Below are positions 1 to 6,934 of a DNA stretch of 39,547 nt, piece after piece. The notes under the pieces were generated by a model, which did no database searches, was not told where the DNA came from, and saw nothing but the letters and a program-made list of their open reading frames with translations. The position numbers and the translations under genes are program-made. The stretch is taken from positions 1 through 39,547 of the IMG/VR virus record IMGVR_UViG_3300046001_010713; one strand, 5' to 3'. The first letter of the stretch is position 1. Every line of letters begins with the position of its first letter. Origin of the DNA: a virus.

Positions 1-8
1 GGGCATAA

Positions 9-764
9 TTATTTCTTTTTAGCCATTTGTGCTTTAATAGCAATATCTCTTCCTATTTTCCAATCTTCACTATCTACATCACCATCGCCATCTCGATCTT
101 TACCTTTCTTTTCTGCTACTACTACATCTAATGGATCTTTTTCTTCAATTTTTAAGGCATCCATTGTAGCATCAATTTTAGCTACATTTTCTTCACCATC
201 TAAGTAATCAAAAGCACCTTGTAAATAGTCTTTAGCTTTGATAATATTTGATTGCCACCATTGTGGAAAATCTATTTCAGCACCTGTATCACCGTATGCT
301 TTAATTTTCTTATATAACATAGCAGCCATTTTAGCTGTTCTAGTTAATTCATTTTTAAGCATTCCTGGTTCATCATCTTGATGGCCTATGTCAATATCTT
401 CATTAACAAATTTATTTTCTTCTCTATCTTTTTCAATAAGAGCTAACACATTAATTAATTCAGCGTATGCTTGATCTAAACCTTTAATTACTTCAGGATC
501 CTGGTCCATACCAAAGTCCATAGCTGCTTCTACTTTTTTAAGTGTAGAACCAATATCAAATATTTTACCAGTTAATTCTGTGCCTTGAACTTCAGCTATT
601 TTTTTAGCTTTAGCAGTAGCGATAGCATACATAGATGCTTCGTCACCTTTAAAGGATTTTTTCATTCCTTTAACGATATCTTCTTTTTTCTTTTTCTCCG
701 CTTTAGTAAGAGCTCTTTCTCTTACAGCACGGCGTATCATTTCTTTTAATTCTGAATGTTTCAT
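9..764 (-). CDS. Hypothetical phage protein, possible virion/internal protein
   Basis: 251 residues, function not recognised. The N-terminus (MKHSELKEMIRRAVRE) is an amphipathic helix of a type often seen at the start of T4-like marine phage proteins. The body is charged and helical and is rich in Lys, Glu and Asp. Near the C-terminus is an acidic DRDGDGDVDSEDW segment that looks like a calcium-binding EF-hand or dockerin loop, followed by a Lys-rich tail. Its ATG overlaps the TGA of the preceding gene (ATGA), so the two are translationally coupled. It is the last complete gene at the left edge. A role as a packaged or structural protein is inference from the neighbours. Confidence 0.75.
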   Translation of the reverse strand: MKHSELKEMIRRAVRERALTKAEKKKKEDIVKGMKKSFKGDEASMYAIATAKAKKIAEVQGTELTGKIFDIGSTLKKVEAAMDFGMDQDPEVIKGLDQAYAELINVLALIEKDREENKFVNEDIDIGHQDDEPGMLKNELTRTAKMAAMLYKKIKAYGDTGAEIDFPQWWQSNIIKAKDYLQGAFDYLDGEENVAKIDATMDALKIEEKDPLDVVVAEKKGKDRDGDGDVDSEDWKIGRDIAIKAQMAKKK

Positions 765-1855
765 TTATTAAGTTTTACTTTTGCTTTTTCAGTATTAGGA
801 ACAAATTGTTTTCCTTTTTTAGAGCCAGCTACTTTCTTACGAGCAGTAGCAGCGCGTTCATCTTTAGTCAAGCGATTTGCTTTAGCGCGAGGGAGACAAC
901 GAGTAGTTGCTTTACCTTTTTTCATTGTGCCACAAGGACCTGTAATGTTGCCTTGAGTATCAATACGAACCCAATCTTCTTTTTGGAACCAATCGCGTAA
1001 GGATTCATCAATATTTCTTTTTGCAATATATTCTTCTACTTTATCTTCTTTATATCCTAATAATCGGCCTATTTCTCTAGTATCTTCAGCTGTAGCGTTT
1101 GATGCTAGATATCCATTATATTTTTCAGCTAATGCTTTTAATTTTAATGCTTTTTCTTTAGATTCAGGTAAATAAGCGACATATGCCTCATATGGATTTC
1201 CTTCAACACTCATTACTTTAATACCATTGTCTTTTATAACTTGTTGAACACGTTCCCAATTTTCAGGAGTATTCGATTTTTTAACTATAAAAGCAATATC
1301 ACGTTTTTTATTAGCCAATGTAGTAATAGCATCAACATCAGTATATGCTTCGGATGGGTCTATATCTTCACTCATTAATCCTTTACATACTTTAACAGCG
1401 CGTCCTGATAGATATGCAGATGGTTTTTCACCAGCTGCGATGCGACGATTATAGTAAGCTCTGCCTTTAGGGCATAGCTTTTTTTCATTTAATTCAAATG
1501 GACGCTCATCAGGATAATTTTCATAATAACTATCCATTATACTAGAAGCTGTATCTTTATCTAGAATAGCGACCCAGGTAGAATTATCATCTTCTATTCC
1601 ATATGCTTTAAGAAAAACTTTTTCTTGATTTTTTGATTGGTTATAAAGTAAATCTTTAACAGTTTGTAACGGTATTGAAAATTTTACTCTTTCATCACCC
1701 CAACTATCTGGATCAACCCCTGATGGGATAATATCAAATACGAATATTACTTCATCGGGTTCACTAAAATCCCATTCATCAGCATCGCTTAAATCAATGT
1801 TGATGTTTTGATTTTCTTTTAGTACTTCTAATAGTATGTCTGTTAATTTAATCAA
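761..1855 (-). CDS. Hypothetical protein with Cys-containing C-terminal domain
   Basis: 364 residues, function unknown. The start is TTG, overlapping the TGA of the preceding gene (TTGA). It is chosen because it restores the N-terminus MIKLTDILLE, which matches that of the gene at 2118-2435 (MIKLLDILTE). No early in-frame ATG exists. Two basic Cys motifs are visible: LCPKGRAYYNRR...KVCKGLM in the middle and a C-terminal segment with GPCGTMKKGKATTRCLPRAK followed by a Lys-rich tail. Similar C-terminal segments occur in T4-like cyanophage proteins of unknown function. The first ten residues resemble a T4 capsid-targeting peptide ending in LxE. Confidence 0.75.
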   Translation of the reverse strand: MIKLTDILLEVLKENQNINIDLSDADEWDFSEPDEVIFVFDIIPSGVDPDSWGDERVKFSIPLQTVKDLLYNQSKNQEKVFLKAYGIEDDNSTWVAILDKDTASSIMDSYYENYPDERPFELNEKKLCPKGRAYYNRRIAAGEKPSAYLSGRAVKVCKGLMSEDIDPSEAYTDVDAITTLANKKRDIAFIVKKSNTPENWERVQQVIKDNGIKVMSVEGNPYEAYVAYLPESKEKALKLKALAEKYNGYLASNATAEDTREIGRLLGYKEDKVEEYIAKRNIDESLRDWFQKEDWVRIDTQGNITGPCGTMKKGKATTRCLPRAKANRLTKDERAATARKKVAGSKKGKQFVPNTEKAKVKLNK

Positions 1856-2115
1856 CGCTTATATATTTTTAAACGCAAAGGCCCCGTACCTTTTATAGCA
1901 CGATGCCAAGTATGTCTCGGTATAAATATTGGTTGATTTAACGAAGTGGGCAAACTATTTTCAAGTTGTAATTGCCAATCTGTGTGTCCTATTATTTCTA
2001 TTGTGCGATCTTCATCATCGCGATGCCACAACAATTCGATAGGGTCTATATTTTCATCAAATTCACGAATGATATAGAAATCATTATTTTCTATATCGGT
2101 GTATGGATGACTCAT
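1852..2115 (-). CDS. Small cupin-like protein
   Basis: 87 residues. The motif order IELLWHRDDEDR, GHTDWQLQ, IFIPRHTWHRAIKG, LRLKIYK has the pattern of a single-domain beta-barrel of the cupin class. The His residues of WHRD and of PRHTWHR sit where metal ligands would be expected. I recall similar small proteins in T4-like marine phages, where they have no assigned function. It lies in a tight block, overlapping the next gene by four bases and starting two bases after the previous stop. No enzymatic role is claimed. Confidence 0.75.
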   Translation of the reverse strand: MSHPYTDIENNDFYIIREFDENIDPIELLWHRDDEDRTIEIIGHTDWQLQLENSLPTSLNQPIFIPRHTWHRAIKGTGPLRLKIYKR

Positions 2116-2117
2116 AA

Positions 2118-2435
2118 CTACTTGTTTCTAATCAAAAGTTCGCCTAATACTTCCAAACGCCCAACCTCTCTTTGAAATTCAGTTTGGGTCATATCTAGCG
2201 ATATTTTTTTATAAGTATCTTCAAATTCACTTTTAGCTTTTTCCATATCAAGTTTACCTTCAGCTGCTTTCTTATAGTATGGGGCTTTTACTTTAAAGTG
2301 GTGCCATGTTAATAATGATAATCCACCTTTTTCTTCAGCATTTGATGCTATTTTAGCAGCGCCTTTGCCACGGATAGTAGCAAAACTTTCAAATGTTTCT
2401 TTTACTTCAGTTAGTATATCTAGTAGTTTAATCAT
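2118..2435 (-). CDS. Hypothetical protein with capsid-targeting-like N-terminus
   Basis: 105 residues, mostly helical, function unknown. The N-terminus MIKLLDILTEVKE closely parallels that of the next gene (MIKLTDILLEVLKE). Both have an (L)xE triplet at residues 8-10, the position at which T4 internal proteins are cut by the gp21 prohead protease. The middle contains TWHHFKVKAPYYKKA, followed by a charged helical region. A packaged-protein role is inferred from this N-terminus only. Confidence 0.75.
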   Translation of the reverse strand: MIKLLDILTEVKETFESFATIRGKGAAKIASNAEEKGGLSLLTWHHFKVKAPYYKKAAEGKLDMEKAKSEFEDTYKKISLDMTQTEFQREVGRLEVLGELLIRNK

Positions 2436-2445
2436 ATTTTATATA

Positions 2446-3087
2446 TTACCAAAATCCTGAAAATGATGTTTTAAAACCTAATAGTTTGGCGTAACGTGGT
2501 AGACGACAGCTCCAATATGATGCTTTTGTTCTATCTTTTTTATTTGGACAATCATGACGTTTTGAAAACGCTTGACGTGCTTTTGGATTATTTAATTTTG
2601 CACGTAACCCTGTAGTATCACCAAATGATACTTTTTTAATTTTACCTTTATCTCTAACGTAAACGTAGAATTTCTTTGAACCACCACGCTTTGGTTTTCC
2701 AATTGGTGGTGTTTTTTTCTTTTTATCTGCTTCCTCAAGCTCTAACTCCTCATGTAATTGTACTAATTCATCAACTGAAATTGGGTAGTCTAATGGTACT
2801 CTAACGCCGTTATAAAACGCGTATTCCCCGATATTTGACTCAAGTAATTCAGCATCATCTTCTGTCACAGACAATAAACCTTCTTCGTATAACTCGCGTG
2901 CTTCGCGAAATAAAGAAAAATAATTTTCAGATAGTGGGCGATAAATGTTATGAATTAATTGTCTACCTTCTTCAATATGATATTGTAAACCTTCAGATAG
3001 TGTAATTAGTGCTTGTCCTTCTTTAAGCATTAATTTAGGACCATTACACCCACAATCATCAACTTCGTAAATTAATTGTTTTTTCAT
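2446..3087 (-). CDS. Conserved T4-like phage protein with YWSCRLPRYA C-terminal motif
   Basis: 213 residues in two parts. Residues 1-125 are acidic and begin with a Cys-containing segment (DDCGCNGPK). A basic linker (KKKKTPPIGKPKRGG) leads to a domain of about 80 residues: KKFYVYVRDKGKIKKVSFGD, then RHDCPNKKDRTKASYWSCRLPRYA, ending in FSGFW. I recognise that C-terminal block as recurrent in T4-like cyanophages and other marine phages, where it is annotated as structural or unknown. Its basic, Cys-containing character would suit nucleic-acid binding, but this is inference. Confidence 0.8.
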   Translation of the reverse strand: MKKQLIYEVDDCGCNGPKLMLKEGQALITLSEGLQYHIEEGRQLIHNIYRPLSENYFSLFREARELYEEGLLSVTEDDAELLESNIGEYAFYNGVRVPLDYPISVDELVQLHEELELEEADKKKKTPPIGKPKRGGSKKFYVYVRDKGKIKKVSFGDTTGLRAKLNNPKARQAFSKRHDCPNKKDRTKASYWSCRLPRYAKLLGFKTSFSGFW

Positions 3088-3093
3088 ACTATA

Positions 3094-3330
3094 TTATTTT
3101 GCATGCCACCAATTGCAACAATATTCGTCTGCTGGTGCCGGAATTTTAGCATCACCATCATGCCATTGAAGCCAGTATTTGTTATTACATAAATTGCCTT
3201 TTTCAACCCAATACTCACAGTTAGCACACATTGAACCACCTTTAGTTACACGCATGCCCGGTTTATGATCTGCTGGGTATTCAATTTTGCCTTCAGCAAT
3301 AAGTCCTAATAATTCGCTTAATTTATGCAT
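3094..3330 (-). CDS. Small Cys-rich protein, possible metal or Fe-S binding
   Basis: 78 residues. Cysteines at 35, 38, 48, 71 and 72 lie in SMCANCEYW, NLCNNKYW and DEYCCNWW, a spacing that resembles small high-potential iron-sulfur or zinc-binding proteins. Such proteins recur in T4-like marine phages without a known function. The N-terminus MHKLSELLGLIAEGK carries an IxE site similar to the capsid-targeting-like starts of neighbouring genes. The ATG shares one base with the stop of the preceding gene (TAATG). Confidence 0.75.
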   Translation of the reverse strand: MHKLSELLGLIAEGKIEYPADHKPGMRVTKGGSMCANCEYWVEKGNLCNNKYWLQWHDGDAKIPAPADEYCCNWWHAK

Positions 3331-3599
3331 TATTTTTGTTTTTCAAAAAAATCAACTTTAACACGTAATGCTGCTACTTCTCTAGTAAGATCAAGTACCA
3401 TTTTACGTAATTCATCTTTTTCACGAGCAGATTCAACAAGTAATGCTTCTAGTTTAGCAATTCTATCTTTGCAATCATGACGGATAAAATCTTCGTCACG
3501 TTCTCTTTGCATTGATTTTTTTTCGTAAAAACGAAAAGCCGCGGCACTACCTAATACCGTAATTGCTGTCATCAAAACCGTATAGATATTGTCGTTCAT
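3330..3599 (-). CDS. Membrane-anchored coiled-coil protein
   Basis: 89 residues. One hydrophobic segment at about residues 6-24 (YTVLMTAITVLGSAAAF) is followed by a charged region and a long heptad-like coiled coil (about residues 40-87: IAKLEALLVESAREKDEL and onward). A one-TM anchor with a coiled-coil stalk would fit an i-spanin or other lysis accessory protein, but there is no diagnostic motif and no recognisable partner. An ATATTTAT late-type element lies 16 bases upstream of the ATG. Confidence 0.7.
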   Translation of the reverse strand: MNDNIYTVLMTAITVLGSAAAFRFYEKKSMQRERDEDFIRHDCKDRIAKLEALLVESAREKDELRKMVLDLTREVAALRVKVDFFEKQK

Positions 3600-3615
3600 T
3601 TCCTAGAATTTTGAT

Positions 3616-3623
3616 ATAAATAT
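3616..3623 (-). promoter_or_regulatory. Candidate late promoter element
   Basis: ATATTTAT on the coding strand, 16 bases before the start at 3599. It is one of about ten such elements at operon starts in the left and central parts. No TTTG -33 box accompanies it. The last base overlaps the stop of the upstream gene. Confidence 0.35.
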
Positions 3624-4192
3624 TAAGAGTTTATTTTATTTTTTAATTGTTGTATACGATCCATAATTTGCTTTTTAACTTCTGCTTTATCTAACCCATT
3701 TCCCACCCAATTTTGGATAGTACCATCTTCCATTACATAAGTTCCATTAATTAAATCATCTAAAAATTGATCAATGCCATCAGTAATATTATCAGCAAAA
3801 TATTGTGCATTTTTATGAATCATATTGCGTTCGTATTCTTCATATTTGCCTTCTAATTTTAATAGGCTTTCCATTTCTGTAACACAATGTAAACACATTT
3901 GATGGATTCCATACATTTGTTTGTCAAATCTATGTTTCATTGGTTTTGAACATTTTGGGCAAAGTACAGGAGTTCCTACAGCATCGGTTTTACGTAATGT
4001 ACGTTTAATACCGTTTTTAATAGTCCATGTTTTACCATTTTCTTCCCAAACATCACCTTCAACGTGATGTTCTTCTGCTTTAGTATAACCAACAGAAGTA
4101 ACGGTTTTATCATGTACTTTTTTTTGCGCTAGATTTCTCATGCGCTGTAGATCTCGTTCAGTAAATTGTTTCTTTAGTGTAGTTTCTTTCAT
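3623..4192 (-). CDS. Zinc-ribbon protein of T4-like phages, function unknown
   Basis: 189 residues. A four-Cys zinc-ribbon is clear: CPKC at 78-81 and CLHC at 100-103. The N-terminal part (MKETTLKKQFTERDLQRMRN) is a basic helix, followed by the segment VEGDVWEENGKTWTIKNGIK. The C-terminal part is helical and acidic. The same architecture occurs as an unassigned conserved protein in T4-like phages of marine bacteria. It starts four bases after the stop of the metalloprotease/ART gene and is probably co-transcribed with it. Confidence 0.8.
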   Translation of the reverse strand: MKETTLKKQFTERDLQRMRNLAQKKVHDKTVTSVGYTKAEEHHVEGDVWEENGKTWTIKNGIKRTLRKTDAVGTPVLCPKCSKPMKHRFDKQMYGIHQMCLHCVTEMESLLKLEGKYEEYERNMIHKNAQYFADNITDGIDQFLDDLINGTYVMEDGTIQNWVGNGLDKAEVKKQIMDRIQQLKNKINS

Positions 4193-4196
4193 AACT

Positions 4197-5405
4197 TTAT
4201 TTTGTACTTAAATATCCACTTTCAATATCTTCAAACTCGTCTTCGTAATTTTTAATTAACATGATGTCTACTTTTATAGGATTGGCAGCGTTAATTACTT
4301 CATCTTCTAATTGATCACTCAATTTATCCATAAACTTTGGATTAAAGAACAATTCAGCATCGCCTGCTTTGGCTCTCATTACTACAGGTACACCTTCACC
4401 TTTTCGTTCAGCAGTACTAATAGCAAATGAAGCTGCAGGATAATAACGAGTGCTCCATGAAGATAATTTACGACGAGAAGAATATTCTTGATTTGGAATT
4501 ATAATAGTATCTTTAGTTTCCTCTTTATTAGGATTTTTATATAGTTTTGCTGCTTCTTCTTCACTTATAAAGGTTCCTCTATAAATGTAAGTATCAGGTG
4601 ACAATCCAGTATCTCCTATTTCTGGGTAGTCTTTTTTTAATATTCTAAATGTTTCTAAATATGGATCTAAATTTATACTGCTGTATATATTAGATTCAGA
4701 GTCAGCATATTTTTTTAAAAAATCAAATAGTTTTTCTTCAGTAGGAGTGTCTACTTCTACTTCATCTTTATACCATCCTATTTTAACACCTGAATCTTTA
4801 TCTCCAAATAAAAAATCTCCATATTCACCTTCTTTAATTAAATGCTCAAATAAATTAGGTTTTGCTTGAGCAAAGTTACGCATAATAACAGCTGCTCTAG
4901 AATTTGCTTCATTTTCATCATCACTACCTGTTTCACCAGATGTAGGAGTTAAACGACCGTCTAAATCTTGTTTATAGTGAACTAATTCATGAGCCAAAGT
5001 TCTAAATACATCAGCAGGATGTCTTTTAGCTATTACTATATGAATTGACTTATCACTTGGTCTATACCCACCCCAAGAGCGTAAATCAATAGCTTCTTGA
5101 GAATCATCAGATAATGTAATTTTAGGTAATTTATCTAAGTGAAGTTCATCCATTACGTGTTTCATGAACTCACTAACTAGATCTTTATTTAAATTTTCTT
5201 CTAAATTTAACTTAGCAAGTTTTGTATAATATTTTGGATCTTCTGTAAGATGGTCTTTGGCAATGCGTCCAGCAACTTTTGGATCTTTTGTATGTTCCAT
5301 TTCAACTTTAACGCCTTTTTTCCATTCTTTTTTAAGAATGTCAATGTCAACACCATGTTTATTTGCAATGTCTTGCAATGTCATTCCTTTTGATAATCCT
5401 GCCAT
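4197..5405 (-). CDS. Fusion of HExxH metalloprotease-like and ADP-ribosyltransferase-like domains
   Basis: 402 residues. The ATG at 5405 is chosen because a longer frame to 5510 would translate through the terminator at 5437-5466. Residues 1-65 form a helical domain (MAGLSKGMTLQDIANKHGVD) that I recall as common in marine T4-like phages. A gluzincin-like motif follows: HELVHYKQ at 139-146, with E164/E166 in DDENEANSRA as possible third ligand. The C-terminal part has the three marks of an arginine-type ADP-ribosyltransferase: Arg276 in YIYRG, SSWSTRYYPAASFA at 315-328, and E367-x-E369 in LEDEV followed by a hydrophobic strand. T4 Alt is a virion-packaged ART, so delivery with the DNA is plausible; that is inference. 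Protease activity and targets are unknown. Confidence 0.8.
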   Translation of the reverse strand: MAGLSKGMTLQDIANKHGVDIDILKKEWKKGVKVEMEHTKDPKVAGRIAKDHLTEDPKYYTKLAKLNLEENLNKDLVSEFMKHVMDELHLDKLPKITLSDDSQEAIDLRSWGGYRPSDKSIHIVIAKRHPADVFRTLAHELVHYKQDLDGRLTPTSGETGSDDENEANSRAAVIMRNFAQAKPNLFEHLIKEGEYGDFLFGDKDSGVKIGWYKDEVEVDTPTEEKLFDFLKKYADSESNIYSSINLDPYLETFRILKKDYPEIGDTGLSPDTYIYRGTFISEEEAAKLYKNPNKEETKDTIIIPNQEYSSRRKLSSWSTRYYPAASFAISTAERKGEGVPVVMRAKAGDAELFFNPKFMDKLSDQLEDEVINAANPIKVDIMLIKNYEDEFEDIESGYLSTK

Positions 5406-5428
5406 AGTAAATATAGTATATACTACAT

Positions 5429-5436
5429 ATAAATAT
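5429..5436 (-). promoter_or_regulatory. Candidate late promoter element
   Basis: TATATTTAT on the coding strand, 23 bases before the ATG at 5405 and directly after the terminator of the beta-barrel gene. A fresh promoter is needed here because the preceding terminator is strong. Confidence 0.45.
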
Positions 5437-5466
5437 AAAAAAAAGACCTGGGATAACCCAGGTCTT
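5437..5466 (-). terminator. Intrinsic terminator after the outer-membrane protein gene
   Basis: A perfect 10-bp stem (AAGACCTGGG / CCCAGGTCTT) with a 4-base loop is followed on the minus strand by a run of eight T. It lies just after the stop at 5488, in the gene-free interval 5406-5487. It is the strongest terminator in the left arm. Confidence 0.9.
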
Positions 5467-5487
5467 AAATTAAAATAATCGATATTT

Positions 5488-6024
5488 TTAGAATCGATAT
5501 AAAATTCCAAATTTAGGTGCGTTCAATTGATTATTAACACCTGTAAATCCAATTGAAAATGTAGATGTAGAACCAACATCTGTGTAGTCAATCAAACTAG
5601 CCAATGATGTACTAAGGGCTAAGTTTTTAGATACAAAGTAGTTAGCGCCAAGACCTACGTTTGCGTTTTTAACTGACGTTTCGTTATTGCCAGCTTTAGT
5701 AGTAGTGCTTGACAAACTTAATTGAGAGTAAACGTGAAATTTACTTCCAACACTTAATACGTAACATCTTCCAAAAGCACCAACACCATTTACTTTGGTG
5801 GTTGGGTTTTTACTAAATTCACCAGAAACACCTACGGCAAATTTATCAGTTAAAAAATATCCAGCGGCTGGATTGAGAAGGTACTGTCCATCAGTACCAG
5901 TTGCTTTTAAGTAAGACACTGTTCCTTCAGCAAATTTTTCTGCTTTTTTAAACTGTGCTTTTGTTGTAAACGACACTAGCATTAATGATAATGCGGTCAC
6001 AACGAATTTTACTTGTTTTTTCAT
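5488..6024 (-). CDS. Outer-membrane beta-barrel protein with signal peptide
   Basis: 178 residues from the ATG at 6024. A longer frame adds 13 residues that would read through the T-tract of the upstream hairpin. The first 24 residues are a Sec signal peptide (MKKQVKF, hydrophobic core, ending TTKA before Q). The mature part alternates short amphipathic beta strands and turns (NPAAGYFLTDKFAVGVSGEF, VGLGANYFVSKNLALSTSL) and ends in GILYRF, with the terminal aromatic typical of barrel proteins assembled by BAM. It resembles the small opacity/OmpA-type barrels of Bacteroidota. A role in altering the host surface, such as superinfection exclusion, is inference; a cellular origin of the gene is likely. 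Confidence 0.8.
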   Translation of the reverse strand: MKKQVKFVVTALSLMLVSFTTKAQFKKAEKFAEGTVSYLKATGTDGQYLLNPAAGYFLTDKFAVGVSGEFSKNPTTKVNGVGAFGRCYVLSVGSKFHVYSQLSLSSTTTKAGNNETSVKNANVGLGANYFVSKNLALSTSLASLIDYTDVGSTSTFSIGFTGVNNQLNAPKFGILYRF

Positions 6025-6040
6025 AATTGTTTTTTTGGTT

Positions 6041-6071
6041 AAAAAATAAAAAAGCAGAGACATAATGTCCC
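6041..6071 (-). terminator. Hairpin and T-tract in the leader of the beta-barrel gene
   Basis: Stem GGGACA / TGTCTC (6 bp, one G-T pair) with a 3-base loop, followed on the minus strand by TGCTTTTTTATTTTTT, ending 17 bases before the ATG at 6024. It can be the terminator of the primase-nuclease transcript or an attenuator in the beta-barrel leader. Confidence 0.55.
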
Positions 6072-6142
6072 CGCTAGCGCGTTATGCATACTTGTATTAT
6101 AATATGTCTGTAGCAGTATTTTTGAAATTTTTAGTTTCATGT

Positions 6143-6150
6143 ATAAATAT
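6143..6150 (-). promoter_or_regulatory. Candidate late promoter element upstream of the beta-barrel gene
   Basis: CATATTTATA on the coding strand, about 119 bases before the ATG at 6024 and just after the stop of the nuclease gene. If used, its transcript would contain the hairpin at 6041-6071. Confidence 0.3.
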
Positions 6151-6151
6151 G

Positions 6152-6934
6152 TTAAGATAGCTTTACTGAGGTGGGCAATAGCTCAGTCATGGGTTTAGAG
6201 TCAGGGTTCTCTAGTTTATATATGTCGTATATTTTAAGAAACATTTCAAAATTACGATCAATATCACCTATTGTTTTTAATTGCCATCCTTTACCTTGAA
6301 TTGCATCACCTTTACCTTCACCCCTAGTAGATGCTTTCAACCATAAAATACCTGTTTCCTCAATTGGTGTGTCATGTGTTTCATTCCATGCTTTAGCATA
6401 GGAAGCTAACTGTAAATCGTATGATGTATGGAGTGAATTTGATGTTTTAACATCCAGTAACCACACTTTACCTTTTAATTTAACAATTAAGTCGGCTGTA
6501 CCAGCATACTTATGGTTGTCTGAAAATAAGTGGTATTCAGTAGCTATAAGCTCAGGTTTATGTGTATTCCAAAATTCAGAGAATTTAAGAATCATTTTCC
6601 AAACATCAAGTGAATAAATAGCACTTCCAAATTCATCAATCCATTTAATTTCCTCTCCATTTAAAAATGCTTCTACTGCGTTATGTACTTGAGTACCTTC
6701 AGCAGCAGCTCTAGAGGCAATAATATCACTATTATGTCCTACATCTTTAAGCCAAGAATGAAAAAATTGGTTTTTAGGAAAATAATTTAAAATAGAGGAA
6801 ACAGAAGGATAATACTCTTCGTTGCGTCTATAGAATCGTTGATCCAAAACATTAATTTGTTTATTATCCGCACTATATTCTACAATACGTTTAATTTTTG
6901 GATCCTTAATAATGTTTACATTTTTATCTATCAT
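6152..6934 (-). CDS. PD-(D/E)XK nuclease (RecB/Cas4-like exonuclease fold)
   Basis: 260 residues. The core motifs occur in order: AAAEGTQVHNAVEAF with His84, E133 (ATEYHL), AGTADLIV with D148, LLDVKTS with D161 and K163, and QLASYAKAW, the QxxxY helix of the RecB-like family. These are the metal-binding and catalytic residues of PD-(D/E)XK nucleases. The gene overlaps the primase by four bases (ATGA), so the two are coupled and probably act together in phage DNA replication or recombination. It may replace a T4-type exonuclease; the exact substrate cannot be read from sequence. Confidence 0.85.
   Translation of the reverse strand: MIDKNVNIIKDPKIKRIVEYSADNKQINVLDQRFYRRNEEYYPSVSSILNYFPKNQFFHSWLKDVGHNSDIIASRAAAEGTQVHNAVEAFLNGEEIKWIDEFGSAIYSLDVWKMILKFSEFWNTHKPELIATEYHLFSDNHKYAGTADLIVKLKGKVWLLDVKTSNSLHTSYDLQLASYAKAWNETHDTPIEETGILWLKASTRGEGKGDAIQGKGWQLKTIGDIDRNFEMFLKIYDIYKLENPDSKPMTELLPTSVKLS

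Noticed and set aside
5406-5510. 35-residue N-terminal extension of the protease/ART protein
   Set aside because: It would translate the terminator stem and T-tract; the ATG at 5405 follows a promoter-like element and begins the conserved MAGLSKG sequence.
6039-6140. Minus-strand frame of 33 codons upstream of the beta-barrel gene
   Set aside because: It runs through the hairpin and T-tract, has no leader match, and gives an improbable composition at its end.
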